From Okapia johnstoni (lineage: Eukaryota > Chordata > Mammalia > Artiodactyla > Giraffidae): a DNA stretch of 64,000 nucleotides. Made by a program: the position numbers and the translations under genes. Below are positions 21,701 to 34,800 of the stretch, piece by piece. The DNA is taken from the NCBI GenBank assembly GCA_024291935.2, contig CM044312.1:933501-997500 (forward strand). The letters run 5' to 3'. The notes below the pieces were generated by a model that had not been told where the DNA came from, searched no databases, and saw only the letters and a list, made by a program, of their open reading frames with translations. Numbering within the stretch: the first letter of the stretch is position 1; each line of letters opens with the position of its first letter.

Positions 21701-24700
21701 GTTTGTGCATTGTTCTCAGACGGGCGGGAAGGGGAGCTGCCAGCCACTCGCCAGCCCTGCCCTCCCCACACCCCGAACCTCACTCTGGACCAAGGAGACC
21801 CAGCTGGGAGGTAGCCAAGGACACAGGAAGGTGAAGTGCGTGGCCCACTGGGTGGTGGCCTCATCTGGAACCGGTCGTGAGAGGAAAGGCCCCGGAAGCG
21901 GCAAGGGGCTGGTGAGGAATCAGTCCTGCGAATGAGTGTCTGAGCCCAGGCAAAGGCACAGTCCTCGCCTCTCCGCCCCGGGAGCTGTGTTCCCCCGTCA
22001 CAGCACTGCCTGCGTGTCCCTGTGCCACGGTCATCGTGTCGACAGCTGCCTGCCTGCCTCCCTTAAATAGGGAACTGCGTCTCTCGTGTTCACGGCCCCG
22101 CGACTCAGTGGAGCGCACTGGACTCACAAGGACCCAAAAACACGTGATGAACAGACAGCAGGGGCTTAACTGGCTGATGTGCGACCTCCTCGGTAGTAGG
22201 TCTAACGTACCTCTTGGTCCAGTTAGACAGTAGATTAGCAAGGCCTCTGAGATGTGGGGGGATGGATGGGAGATTCCAGAAGGCAAGAGGCTGAAGAATT
22301 TCTCGGGAGAGGAGTTCCGGAGCAGGCTCCCCAGCTCCCTACCCACGCCACCGACACGCGAAGCCCCGTCAGCAGGGGAGCCGGGAGGAGGCTGCGTCCC
22401 GCGTAAGCACGCGCTCACACCTCAGCACGCTCACCTCTCAGACGAGGAGAGGTTCATGCCAGCAGTCCCACCGCTGCCCAGCATGACAGAGAGGGACAGA
22501 AATAGAGAACAAGCCTGAACACTTGATGAGCGTCCTGAATTCTCATTCTGAAGACGCCCCCACTCACCCTCCCGGAGCCCTGCAGCCCTGGTCCCACGCA
22601 GACGGCCAGCTCCCTCTGTGCGTGGCCCGGCCCGTGGTCTCACCCTGCTCTCCTGGGGAGACTCATTCCCGTGGCCCCCAAGCCATCCATGTGCTCTGGG
22701 CTCCGCGTCATTTCCCTGATGCTCCTCAACACTGAGAAGCCAGCGGGAAGGGAGCCCTGAGCCCACATCCGGTCCAGGGCAGGTTGGCCCCCGGGGGCTT
22801 GCGGGGGGTGGTCGGGGCGTGGGGGCTGCGGGACACAGGGAAGCCCCTTTCCGGTGTTCTCCTTCCACTCCACTGGCGAGGCTCCCCATCCTCAAACCTA
22901 AAGAGGGCCCTGGGGTCCCCCGGAGGGCCTGCCCCCCAGGCTGGAGTGGAGACTGGGGGACATGGGTCTGCAGAGAACTGGCCTGGACAGCCTGGAGCCG
23001 GTGGGCAAGAAGTCAGGGGTGCTCCCACAACCCCAGGGGACCCAGGACCCAGATCTACAGGAGTCCACTCGGGGCGGGGGTCCTGCCTGAGGGGCACCTC
23101 CACCAGAAAGGATTTGGGGCTTGGACTTGGCTGCAGAACCAAGCAGGTGGGTGGAGAGGTGGACATTCAGCCAGGGGAGAGGAGCCACGTAAGCACGCTG
23201 GGGGCCCCTCCTTGGGACCCCGAGAGTCAGGACATCCCACGGAAGGCCCAGGGAGCTCCGCCAGGGGTCAGAGCCAGCAGAGGAAGGAGGGGTGCCTGCC
23301 TGGAGGAGGAAGCTGGAGGGCCGGGTGGGCATGGAGAGCACACGTCAGGGACCGCTGACCACGCTGAGACAGGACAGACCGCGTCTCACTGTCCCCGAGG
23401 ACCGCGAAGGTGCTGTGCCACCCAGGAGGCGCCCAGGACGGAGCAACAGAGCCCCGAGGAGGCACCGGGCAGTGGGGAAAGCTCGCGCCCTGCACAGCAC
23501 CTTGACTGACCGTGTAGTTTCCAGCCTGGCCTGTCGCCTCGCTCGGGGAGGTCAGCACAAGGAGGGGTGTTCTCAGCACCACTGTCCGCAGTGCACGTGA
23601 AGGTGGAGGTGACAAGTTGTTTGTAAAAATAATCTCCTTTTCTAACGAGCTGATAGTTCAAAACCCTACAGTTGTTTGATGCGTTCATTCAAATTATTCT
23701 GATTTTTACCGTTCGTCCCACACCCCATGTCTATTGCAGGTTTGTTTCCTCTTTGCTGCCGCCTCCCTCTGGGTGACAGCTCAGGAGCAATTGCAAAGGT
23801 CGTTTATTAGGGGTTAAGAAAGAGCGGTCACCCCACATGTGTCAGGCAGGGAGGCCTCTTGCCAGAGGCAGGCGTGGGTTTGGGGGAGGCGAGTGAGAAC
23901 GTGGAGACAGAAGGGCCTGGCGTGTGTGTCTCAGTCGCCAACGGATGCGTCCCGTCAGCTCCTTGAAGCCACATGGGGGTCGGAGCCCCTAGTTCTCCTC
24001 CGGCCACTTTGGCTCCTGGGGGCTCCTTGCCGGCATCACAGCGAGTGACACGGGTCAGGGTGAGGGCCTGGGGCGGCGCCCGCGGGAAGGCCGGGCTGCT
24101 CTGAGCACATGGAGTGACCGGGTCCTCCAGGGCAGAGCGGAGAGGGCCAGGTGCCAGTCCCCACGGACACTCATGGCTGAGGACCTGGGACAGGCCACCC
24201 CTGCTCTGTGGCCCACGAGGCCAGGACAGGGGTGTAGACTGTGCCCACATGGGTGACTCCCCAGGAGCAGCTCAGCACTGCAGATGGGCGGGGACCCTGA
24301 CGACTGTGCTCCAACACACACAGACACACACACAAGTACACACACAAACACACGTGTATGCGTGCACCTACACACACACGTCATTTCTGCCGACGCCGAG
24401 GAGGACCTGGGCTCCAGTCGGGTGGGTGAGTGGTGTTCAGAGCTGGGCGGGGTGGCCCACGCCTCCTCCATCAAGTGCTTCCTCGTGAGGGATCTCAGGG
24501 TACCCCCTCGGGGTCTCTGCCGGTCGCCCCAGCCCATGGGCTCCACTTTTACTGGGCTGTTCAGTCTCTTCTGGCTCCTGGGGTTGTGGTCTTTGTCCCT
24601 CGTTTTGTGGACAGCTGGGGTCTCAGACAGGTTTGGTTTGAACCAAAACAAACTTAGCTAATCTGAGATTTGACCCCAGAATCCTCAAAGCCTCTGCGTG

Positions 24701-25523
24701 TCACCTTGTGTCATTCGCAGCTTCACCACGGGGGTCCTTACACATGGCCCCCTTGGTCCAGGAGCCACTGGGAGGGTAGGACCCCCGCCCAAGACGGCAG
24801 GGCCACGTCCTCCAAGCCCACGCTCCCCTCAGAGGTTCCAGCTCCTGGCAGATTTACTGGGAAGTCTCTGTTGTCAGTGTCCTGGGCTGATGGTTCCTGG
24901 AGAGGCTGAAAGTCAGGATGGACAAGAGGAAGGGTGGGTCAGTGTTCAGGTCACAGCCAGGGTCAGCAGAGCCCAGAACCAACGAGAAGAAGGCTGTGCG
25001 CACCACCGAATCCTGGGGCCTGGGCCCCTACCCCATCCCTTCTCCTGTCCTGACTCCTCGGCCCTTCTGGGGCCATCGCAGGAGGAGGACTTGTGTCCCG
25101 AGGGCCTCGAGCCTCATCTGGGTGCTGGGCCCGTGCACCCCTGTCCCCACCAGGCTCCAGCCCTGACCAACCCAGCGCCCATAGGCGTCCATGTCCCCAA
25201 GGGAGCACCCTCCACAGGCCCGCCACCCAGCCTCTGGCATCACCAGATGTGTCTCCCACCCTGCAGGGAGATGGCTCTTGGCAGAGACCCTTGTGAGCAG
25301 GCTCACTCGTCACAACGAAGGTGACATGAAAGGCCCCGGACGTGCATTTGGAAGCAGGGGGTGTGGTGTTTCCGGGGCCGGGTGGTGTGTTTCCACGGGA
25401 CGCTGGTTCTGTGTCCCCCCCCACCCCCACCCGACCCCATGACGGCCAACGCTGGCTTTTCTGAGGCATCAGCATGTTGATTTTCTGAGGAACAAATTAG
25501 TTTGAACGCTGTATGTGGTAGCA
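21701..25523. other. GC-rich noncoding region
   Basis: No gene or splice-bounded exon recognised. A CA-rich tract lies at 24311-24380. A short AT-rich unique patch lies at 23620-23730. All longer open frames are compositional. Confidence 0.45.
24311..24380. repeat. Degenerate (CA)n-rich tract
   Basis: Interrupted CA repeats (ACACACAGACACACACACAAG and similar), less uniform than the other microsatellites here. Confidence 0.85.
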
Positions 25524-26046
25524 ATCAGTCAGTTCAGTTTGGTCATGTCCGACTCTTTGCAACCCCATGGACTGAGGCATGCCAGGCCTCCCTGTCCATC
25601 ACCAACTCCCAGAGTTTACTCAAACTCATGTCCATCGAGTCAGTGATACCATCCAACCATCTCATCCTCTGTCGTCCCCTTCTCCTCCCGCCTTCAATCT
25701 TTCCCAGCATCACTGGTCTTTTCCAGTGAGTCAGCTCTTCACATCAGGTGGCCAAAGTATTGGGGTTTCAGATTCAACATCAGTCCTTCCAATGAACACC
25801 CAGGACTGATCTACTTTAGGACGGACTGGTTGGATCTCCTTACAGTCCAAGGGACTCTCAAGAGTCTTCTCCAGCACCACAGTTCAAAAGCATCAATTCT
25901 TCAGTGCTCAGCTTTCTTTATAGTCCAACTCTCACATCCATACATGACTACTGGGAAAACCATAGCTTTGACTAGATGGATCTTTGTTGGCAAAGTAATG
26001 TCTCTGCTTTTTAATATGCCATCTAGGTTGGTCATCATTACTTATG
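25524..26046 (-). mobile_element. BovB LINE 3' end, antisense, the longest BovB copy here
   Basis: About 520 bp of antisense BovB 3' sequence: TCATGTCCGACTCTTTGCAAC, CTCATGTCCATCGAGTCAGTG, ATCAGTCCTTCCAATGAACAC, AGTCTTCTCCAGCACCACAG, ACATGACTACTGGGAAAACC and AAGTAATGTCTCTGCTTTTTA. No reverse transcriptase or endonuclease region is present, so the copy is dead. Confidence 0.95.
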
Positions 26047-26696
26047 GAATCTTCTCTCTAAGACACAGGCACCACGTTGGCAGCCAGGGGTGGCGATGCA
26101 TCTTCGCAGTGATGAGTGCTTGGCAGCTCCTTATGGGGGACTCGCCCTGTCCATCCTGGTCGGCGTCTCGCTGCGCGAGCCCTGTCTCGGGAATCAGAGG
26201 GAGCTGGGTCAGGCGCCAAGTTGCCCGTGACAGGGCCACAGAGAGTGGGAGTGGCAGGTAGCAGAATCGGGTACGTGGTCACGGAGGGCTCAGGGCAGGT
26301 TCAGGGAACAGTGGCCAAGGTGCCCGCCCTGGTCTTGTAAGATCCTGGACCCTCCACGAACAGGTGGCTCCTGGCACTTCGGGGGGTCAGGGGTTGCTGA
26401 TCTCTTCCTCGAGGGTGTCTCTCTGGGGAGTCAAGGAACCACTGTTGACCAAGAATATAGATTCCAGGGATTTTTTTTAAACAAAATCTTCAAAAGCAAA
26501 CCTAGGGGAGTGGAATGAAAGAGCCTTCAGATAAATGTCTTGCTGAGTAAACCAGCCTCTTCTCACAGGCTGTTGGGTAAACAACCAGCGAGGAAAGCTG
26601 GGTGCACGAGAGGGGGCCCCCGGGGAGGGGCCTGTGGGGCGTCACCTGAGCTCTGCTCAGCAGCTCTGTCAGGAGCTAAAGGACACCTGTGCATGC

Positions 26697-26922
26697 GTGC
26701 CTGCTCCATCGCTCATTCGTGTCCAACTCTTTGCGACCCCGTGAACTGTAGCCTGCCTGCCAGACTCCTCTGTCCACGGGATTCTCCAGGCAAGAAGACT
26801 GGAGTGGGCTGCCCTGCCATCCTCTAGGGGATCTTCCCGAACCAAGGATCAAAGCCACGTCTCTTATGTCTCCTGCACTGGCAGGCAGGCTCTTTACCAC
26901 TGCGCCACCTGGGAAGCCCGAT
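26697..26922 (-). mobile_element. Bov-tA SINE
   Basis: Antisense Bov-tA: GTGTCCAACTCTTTGCGACCC, TCTCCAGGCAAGAAGACTGG, GGGGATCTTCCCGAACCAAG, and the reversed head GCGCCACCTGGGAAGCCC. Confidence 0.93.
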
Positions 26923-27770
26923 AAACATGTCCAGTTGGGTTTATTAAAGGTGTGAATGACCCGGGCCAGGAAGGCAGTAGGAACAAAGAAGGTGGGTGGG
27001 AGTCCGTCTCACCCTGGAATCTGAGGTTGGGACCCCCTCCCTCCAGTGAGCCAGGGACACCTCCCCTCCTGCTGTGCAGCTGAAACTGCCCCCATGCAGC
27101 AGATGCCACGTCCCTGGATAGGACAGAGGTGTGTGAATCACACACGCGATCACACATGTGCACACACGACACATGGGTCTGCCCATGCTGGGTTGAGAGG
27201 ACCCGGCCCGTCCGGGTAAGTCCAGCGGTGGGATCCGGATGAAAGGACTTGGGGACTCGGGGACCCGGAGGTCAAGCCAGGCCGAGTTTGGACCCCAGGC
27301 CCTGCCCGTGATGTGGCCTCACCTGGGCCTCCGTCCTGGGGCACCCGCCTTTCATCAGGAGGGAGTCAGACAGAAAGCACTCAGTGCTGCTGCTGCTGGC
27401 TGTGCCCAAGACGCCTGGGTGTGTTTCTCGCCCGAGACAAACGCTGAACAAAGTGTCACCGTGCAGCTCGGACTTGAGGCGGGCAGAGCAGCGTAGAGCA
27501 CCTCGGGTCTGCCTTCCGGGGGCCGTGGACGGCAGGCTTCGCCTGCAGATCCATCTCGCCAGCTGCGTCATGCTGCTGGAACTGGGAGCCGCTCCCTGCC
27601 CCCCACCAAGAAGTTCAGCCACAGGGCAGGGCTTGGTTCCCCTGGGAGGTCAGTGGTCGTCTCCTCTTTGCTGGGAACCTGACTTCCCAGTGGCTTGGGC
27701 GTGTCTGCTGGAGGCTCAGGCTCTGGGCTCCTCCCAGGGCTGGACTCCGTGCTCACCGCCACGCCTCCTG

Positions 27771-27772
<2 letters not shown>

Positions 27773-27824
<52 letters not shown>

Positions 27825-27838
27825 CGCGTGCGTGTGTG
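27773..27838. repeat. (GT)n-(GC)n microsatellite
   Basis: A pure GT run passes into alternating GC at about 27816-27828 and back to GT. Alternating purine-pyrimidine of this kind is prone to form Z-DNA. No SINE touches it directly. Confidence 0.96.
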
Positions 27839-27970
27839 TCTTACGCCAAGTCTATCTTCCCCGCCTCTTGGGCCCCCTAGACCCTACCTCCCAGTCTTCT
27901 TTGCCTGCATGTCTGCCCACGTGCATACACTCAGACCAACCTCTCATGGAGGAAGTGACCTTCCTGACTG

Positions 27971-27971
<1 letters not shown>

Positions 27972-28010
<39 letters not shown>

Positions 28011-28212
28011 TAGTCGCTCAGTCGTGTCGGATTCTTTGTGACCCCATGGACTGTAGCCCACCAGGCTCCTCTGTGCCGTAGATTCTCCAGGCAAGAATAC
28101 TGCAGTGGGTTGCCATTCCCTTCTCCAGGGGATGTTCCCGACCCAGGGATCGAACTTAGGTCTTCCACACTGCAGGCGGATTCTTTACCATCTGAGCCAC
28201 CAGGGAAGCCCC
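27972..28212 (-). mobile_element. (GT)n-tailed Bov-tA SINE
   Basis: (GT)n at 27972-28008 continues into antisense Bov-tA: TAGTCGCTCAGTCGTGTCGG, TCTCCAGGCAAGAATACTGC, and the head ATCTGAGCCACCAGGGAAGCC. The repeat sits at the SINE's 3' end. Confidence 0.95.
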
Positions 28213-31200
28213 AAAGAAATGAGCGTGTTGTCCCGTGATGGACCCTGAAGGCCTCATGGTTTGGCCAGCGGCTAGAAGGGACTGGAGGAGGATACTGAGG
28301 TCCCGTGGGGCTGCGGAGTCAAGAAACAGAAGGAGCCTCCTGGGGGAGTGACCGCGCGGGCAGGGACACCCCACCCCCCACCCCGGCGGGAGGAGGCGAG
28401 TCTTCTTGGGCAGAGGCCCGACGTTGCTGCCCAGAACGTCTCCTCTCACTGGCCTCTCTCAAACCGGAAACTGGCAAAGCCTTGCCTCCTACATATCACT
28501 TCTATAGCAGGTCTATTTGGGTGCACAAATCTGCTGCTTCTCTTCCTCACTGTCCCTTTTGCCACTGCCTTAATTCAGGTGCTCATAATCTGGCATCAAA
28601 ATTTTGGGGAAAAGTAAGTTTTGACGAGCGCATAACCATATCTTCACATGTTTGAAAGCCCAGACAGGGAGAGACTGGGGTTACATTTGTTCTGAACGTT
28701 CCAGAAAGCACGGCTAGAACCTACGGCTGGGGGGGTCTGAGGGAGGGCTCCTCACCCAGCCTCCTCGTGGTGCGGGGCCGGCCTGGACTCCCCACTGGAG
28801 AGGTCGCCTGGAGCCCTGGCCCGTGGCCTGGCCTCCCGGCCCTCTGCCTGCTCACTCCGGCGGGTTTTCTCTTCTGGGTTTTCATGGCCCTGCTTGAACG
28901 CTAACTCCCAGGAGGCCCCGCCTGATTAGGGGCCGGCCTGTGTTCTGCCGCCTGGGACCTCTGCCCGAACAGTCAGGGGGCGTCTGAACAGAGGACGTGC
29001 CTCTGAGCTCCGGGAGCAGGTTGTGGAGTCCTAAGCTCCGTATCCTTGTGGCTGCCCCGCCGTGGATGAGACCCCCGAAGAGGCAGAGGCTGGACGCTGG
29101 GAGAGAGATGCCGTCTCTGGAGGGTCCGGGCCTCCTGCCCCCGCGTCTCCTAGACCTAGGAAATCCAGCTGTCGAGTCTGTGAGAGGATTTTCACACCCA
29201 GCACACTTGCCTTCCACGCCTCACACGCGCTCTCAGTCCCTTGAGGAAGGGAGGTGCTAAACCAGTCAGAGGTCAAGGTCGTCGCCGTCGTTTTCTGGGA
29301 AATAAACTTCAGCAGCCCCGTCCGGACCTGGGCGTTGGGAGCTTTTGTACAGACGTGTGCCCACTTCTCCCACGCGGAGCCCCGGGTCGCGTCAGGCAGC
29401 CCCACAAACAGGCCTGGCTCCGTCCGCAGCGGGACCCCGCCCCGGGCAGTATCTCCCTGAGGCGCGTGGCCTCCCTCCGTCGGAGGACGGGGGGCTCACT
29501 CAGCATCGGGCCCCGGGCGCCCTCTCATCAGCCCGGAAGCGGTGCCTGTTCTCAGGTGACGGTTAATCTCTGCTCAGGACGTTGTGCAAGAACCAGACTC
29601 GGCAGAGAAAATTAATGGAAGAACATTTCCAGTTCTTCGTGATAATTTTTATTGAGCCCCACTTGATTTGTTATTAAATTGTGCCTATGACCCATAGTAT
29701 GTCTGATAGAAAGGATAAAGATATTATGTGCCTCTGGATGATTACATTGCCTTCGTTGGTTTATGAACCTCTCAGTCCCACAGAGAGAATTACACATCAC
29801 AAGGCACCTTCGTAGCTAATGTGAAGCATCAAGTCGTGCATGGCTTTAGAGCTTGTACAGGCAGGACGCTGACTTCCGGCCACACCGCCGAGGTCTCACG
29901 GGCAAGGCCCCCCAAGGACGGGCATTTCAGATGGAACCAGAGACAGCAACTGTCCGGGCCCTGCTGGGAGCGCCTCCTGGGGCAGGAGGGCCGGCCCTGA
30001 TGAGCCGTCCCGATGACCCTTGTGGACAGGCAGGAGGGACACGGCGAGGGTGAATGGGACGCTCAGCACCTAGACGGCGCTCTCAACAGGAAGGGCGGGG
30101 GGTCCCGCACGGTGGAGAGAGGAGGCGTGAGCGGAGGGGAAGCCAGGGCGATGACAGAGCGCAGCCATGGGGAGGAAGGCCTGGCTCTCAGGGACGAGCG
30201 CCCGTGGATGACCACGGTCCCCCCGCCTGGCCGCAGACCCCCAGGACCGGTCACCCACCTTTCCCCTCGGCGTCTACAGCGTGAGCGTCAGAGAGTTCGG
30301 GACTGTCGAACCCCCACGTTTTTGGTGCTCTTTCCTGAAATCGGATAACCACGGGGATTTTTCTTTGAGGATGGAAACCAGAAGCAGCAGGTCTCTCAGG
30401 GCACTCTGGTTCTGAAGTCGCATGGGCGCTCTGGGTCGGGTGATGTCAGAAGGAAGACCCCTGCAGCCTTCACCAACACAGAGGGACTGGGTGCCTCGGG
30501 GGTTCTGCTCAGACGTGCTCCCGCCGTGACCCGCCCTGGGCCTGCAGCCCGGCCCCGGATCTGGGGAGACCCGAGTTTCTGCTCAAGGCCCTGCCTCCAG
30601 TCACAGGCGACCCCGAGAAGCACTAGCGCCCGAACCCTCCCCTGGATCCTGCCCGCAGCGCTTGCATGAGGCCGAGCTGCCCTTCCCTGTCCTCGTATGG
30701 AAAACGGAGGTGGTAATGGTTCCAACCCCGCAGGATCGTCGGTTTTAGGAAGGTGCCTGAGTGACTCCCACGGGCTGGGACGCAGCACAGAGCTCGTGGC
30801 TCACAAGCGTCGTCCCAGCGGTCCTGGCGGGAGAGGGCTGCCCTCAGGTGGCAGGTACTTAGGTCTGAGCACTCCGTAGATGCACCCGTCTCCAGCCCTG
30901 GGCCGCCAGGGTCTGCCACCCGCGTGCTCTCCTGGGAAGAGCAAGTGGACCGACCTGAGACCTCCACCGTCCCTCTGATCGCCCCGGGGAGAAGCCGCAG
31001 ACCAGGGGTCAGAACCGGAGGCCTGCTCACAGGCGCGCGGGGCCTCCTCCCTCTGTTGCAGACACTTCCTCTTTGCACTTCCGTTGCTGAGCTGTGTCAC
31101 CTTAAATCACAGCGTCAGCATTGGTCTGGACGCAGGATCTCCGTGTGCCTCGTGGAAATGATGGTGGCGCCCACCAGGCGGAGAAAACGCTAACAACGGG

Positions 31201-31404
31201 CAGCAAGCACCCCCAGCACTGACCTCCACCCTCCTCCGAGGCCAGACCTCTGTTCTGACTCTTTCAACGCCCACCGGACAATCCCCCCTCATCTCTGCTT
31301 CCAGAGGCCCCAGGCAGCGGAGCTCCTTGCTCAGGCCAGAGTCAGGAAGTGGCAGGAGTTGGGTGGGAATCCTTTCTCTAAACCATCTCACTGGGTTGCC
31401 CCTG

Positions 31405-31484
31405 TGTGTGTGTGCTAAGTCACTTCAGTCGTGTCTGACTCTCTCTGACCCCATGGACGTAACCCTCCAGGCTCCTCTGTGGTG
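31405..31484 (-). mobile_element. Truncated Bov-tA fragment
   Basis: Antisense sequence CTTCAGTCGTGTCTGACTC and GACCCCATGGACGTAACCC ends at GGCTCCTCTGTGG, where unrelated sequence begins. Only the distal part of the SINE is present. Confidence 0.85.
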
Positions 31485-31899
31485 GGAGGAGAGGGTCCCA
31501 CAACCTGGGGATGAGCTGGCACAGGTCACAGCAAGAAGGGAAGGGGTCAGATGGAGTGGGGAGGACCCTGAGGCCTGAGGGCAGTGCCCTGCGGACACGG
31601 GACGCGGCTGACCTGAGCTGGCTCAGGCGGGGACCGCGGTAGGAGGTCAGAGCCTGCCGTGGTCTGCAGGAAGGGCCACACCTGAAAGCGGAGGGATGGA
31701 GGATGAGAAAGCCTCAAGCCTCACCCTCAGAAGGACGCTGAGGACAGAGAGGCCGTTGTCATGGAAACCAGGACACCCAACAGACGAGAAGGAACCGCAT
31801 CTGCTCTGACCACACTGAGCCCACAGGGGCCTCCGGTCCCCGGCCAAGACCCGGGAAGCCCCACGCCCAGCAGACCAGTGGCTGCCACATTTGGGCACT

Positions 31900-34800
31900 G
31901 CCCGTGTAAATGGCCTTTTAAAAAGTAATCTTTCTTTAAAGGTTTATTTTGTTTTTAAAAATACTCAAGAAGCCATTTGGCGATAAGGAGAGTGAACAAG
32001 ACAGTGATCAGGGTAAATAACAGGGTCTTGGGGGAATGAGAAATCCAAAATGTTGAGAAAACATAAAACCAGATTTCGAGTTTTGTTGGAGCACATCCCC
32101 AGATAATTCTGAACGGGAATTTCAAATGTGACGGAGAAAGGTCGAAGGAAGTATGTAATTTCCTAAAGTGTTTGAACTGAAAGATCTCAGGGGATTGTAT
32201 GTGTGTGGGCACACGGGCTGGGCGTCTCGGCCCCCCACAGCACCCCATGTACAGCAGGACGCTGGGTGATTTTGTCCCCAACTCACTAAATGTGAACGTG
32301 CATTGTACTGCATCCACAGAGAAGATTCGACTGTTCTGTATTCACTTGGGTATTTGGCAGCGATGGGTGAATTCGTACAGAATCCTGAAGGCCATTACTG
32401 GATTTCTCAGAGTGACAGCTAACCCTGAGTCTTCTGGGACTGCGCCATGTTGTGTCAGAATAACAAGCCACTGGCTGTTTCCACGAGCTCTGCACCCATT
32501 AGATCTCAACACTGGTACACGTGTTTGCAACGTAAACCAGAAAAGACCACTTTATACTGAGTCCTCTTCTGCGGACTCCAGGTACTAAGCCCACTTGTCA
32601 GGCTGTGACAGTTTGACAGTTAACGGGAACCTATGTCCATATACTCATCCGCGTTTTCCTAAAAAAATATATGTGGACAGTAGGAAGCTGAAATGCATAA
32701 TTATGAAATAAACATTTATGTGAATTATTGTTCTTCTTTTAATTCCAAAGCAATTTCAGGAAAAAAAAAACCGCTTCCAAGCAATCGTAGTGGACGTGCA
32801 TATGTAATGTGTGTGTGCATGTATGACAGAGCGTGTGCATGTATGACAGAACGTGTGGAGGCGCTTCTGGCCTCAAAGGAGAGAGAATCCACACGGTCTT
32901 CACAGCACTGCTGTGTTTCATCTGAACCTAACGGCCTGATGCACATATTCTCAGAAAAGTCAGGTGCTCCATCAGTGGTAATGAGTCTTTCTCGCCAGTA
33001 TTCACTGTACTTTACAGAATTTCAGGTCAGTTTTGTGAAGAAGAATAAAACCTAGTATGAACATACAATATATTTACTATACTGGACGTCAGTTATTAAA
33101 TATGTATTTTACAGCATTGTTTTGTAAATAACAAAGATCTTTACAAAGAGGTAAACCGAAAATAATACCTTTTAGGCTAACATCTAGAGAATAAAAACCA
33201 AATTAACTTGTAGCGAAACTGCTCTATTTGTAAACCTCTGTCCCTAGGAAATTTTTCAGAATGCTACTTTTAATGGACAGACTAATAATAATAATAGTCA
33301 GGCTTTGAAACTTTTACTGTCCTTACAGGAACTGTAATTTCAAAGTTTGAAAAAGTCTAAAATTCCTGCATATTTGCTAATCAATCCTTCAAGCACAGAT
33401 TCTCGCTGAAATACATTTTTTGGTTTTAATATGCTTCTGTGTGATCATGTTAAGCCATTGGAGGGAATAGCAACTCTGTTTCATAAAAGAGTTCCTATTT
33501 TTGTATTTCAAACATTCTAGATCAATCTGCGTGCGTGTGTGCGCGCGCGTGCGCGCGCTCGGTCGTGTCGGAGCCTCTGCGACCCCGTGGACTGCACCCG
33601 CCAGGCTCCTCCGTCCATGGGGTTCTCCAGGCAAGGACACTGCAGTGGGTCCCCATTTCCTCCTCCAGGGGATCTTCTCGGCCCAGGGGTCAAACCCGAG
33701 TCTCCTGCATTGGCAGGCAGGTTCTTTACCATTGAGCCACCTGGGAAGCTCTAGATCAATCTGAATAGGAGCCAAACGAGAATTAATGATAAAAGCTGAA
33801 TTATGTTGGTGACTTTTTAAAACCAAAACAAAAGACTTTCTTTGAGTAAAGAGTTTACGTTTTTCTTGAGATAAAGTAAAACACTTGAACCAATAATTTT
33901 ATGACTTTTCCGTTCCTCTCAATCTTAAAGGTTTCGCAGCAACGTGTTAAAGTTGGGGCAGAAGCACCCGTTTGCAAATTTGCTGGCCCTGCTCTGGTGT
34001 GCAGGGGAGACTGGCGAGGGCTGCATTCAGACATCGCCATGGACTTGTCCGCTGTCTCCACGACGACGGACTTCCATTCGTGTCTAAAGCTCTTCCAAAT
34101 GTTGCCCTTGAAAATACTGCTGTTTACAACGAATGCAGTTCAGTTTTGAGTCGTCTATACTGACCTGTGCAAGCATCCTCTTTAGAAAACTATCTGTGCC
34201 CGTTACTGTTTCACTAGGAGGCTGACCAATTAAAGCATCCTACTTTCCAAAATGCATTCACTGATATAAAACGTTATGTTATTTAACATTATATATGTAT
34301 GAAAATACAATATATACATAGCTACAATATTCAAAAGGATCAAATTTCATTTTTATAATTTAAAGTCATCTGTATAGATTTACAAATCAAAAGTATTTTA
34401 AATATAATGCATGTGCCATTATTCAATATTTTAAACAAAACTGAGTCAGATTTTATGAAATCGGGCAAGTATTTCAGAGGGTGTTTTTGCCATTTCCTAT
34501 CTTATCATAATATTGAAATTTTCTGAAATAGGTATTGTTTTGCTTTATAATAATGTTTCCCAGGATTGTCTTTCTCTATATTGTTTTAAAATACGTTTTC
34601 TTTGATAATTTAGTTCATTGGAACTTTAGTCTAATCAGTTGAATATGTGATCTATAACAGTTTGGTGTTCCCTAAATTGAAAATGAGATTTTTAACACAG
34701 AACATTAGGTTTTACACATAACAAACATGGACTTCACTTTAAAAGAAGTCTTAGCAAAATCAACATGTCATTTTAAACTGTTTATATGGTTTGGATACTT

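Larger units (their letters stand above)
26047..31404. other. GC-rich noncoding region with SINEs and microsatellites
   Basis: Apart from the separately listed Bov-tA copies and GT tracts, no gene is seen. AT-richer unique sequence lies at 28480-28690 and 29580-29830. Confidence 0.45.

Noticed and set aside
27384..28041. Cys-Val repeat peptides (CVCVCV) and His-Thr repeats
   Set aside because: They are translations of (GT)n/(CA)n microsatellites. The same holds at 4634, 11354, 20158 and 62351.
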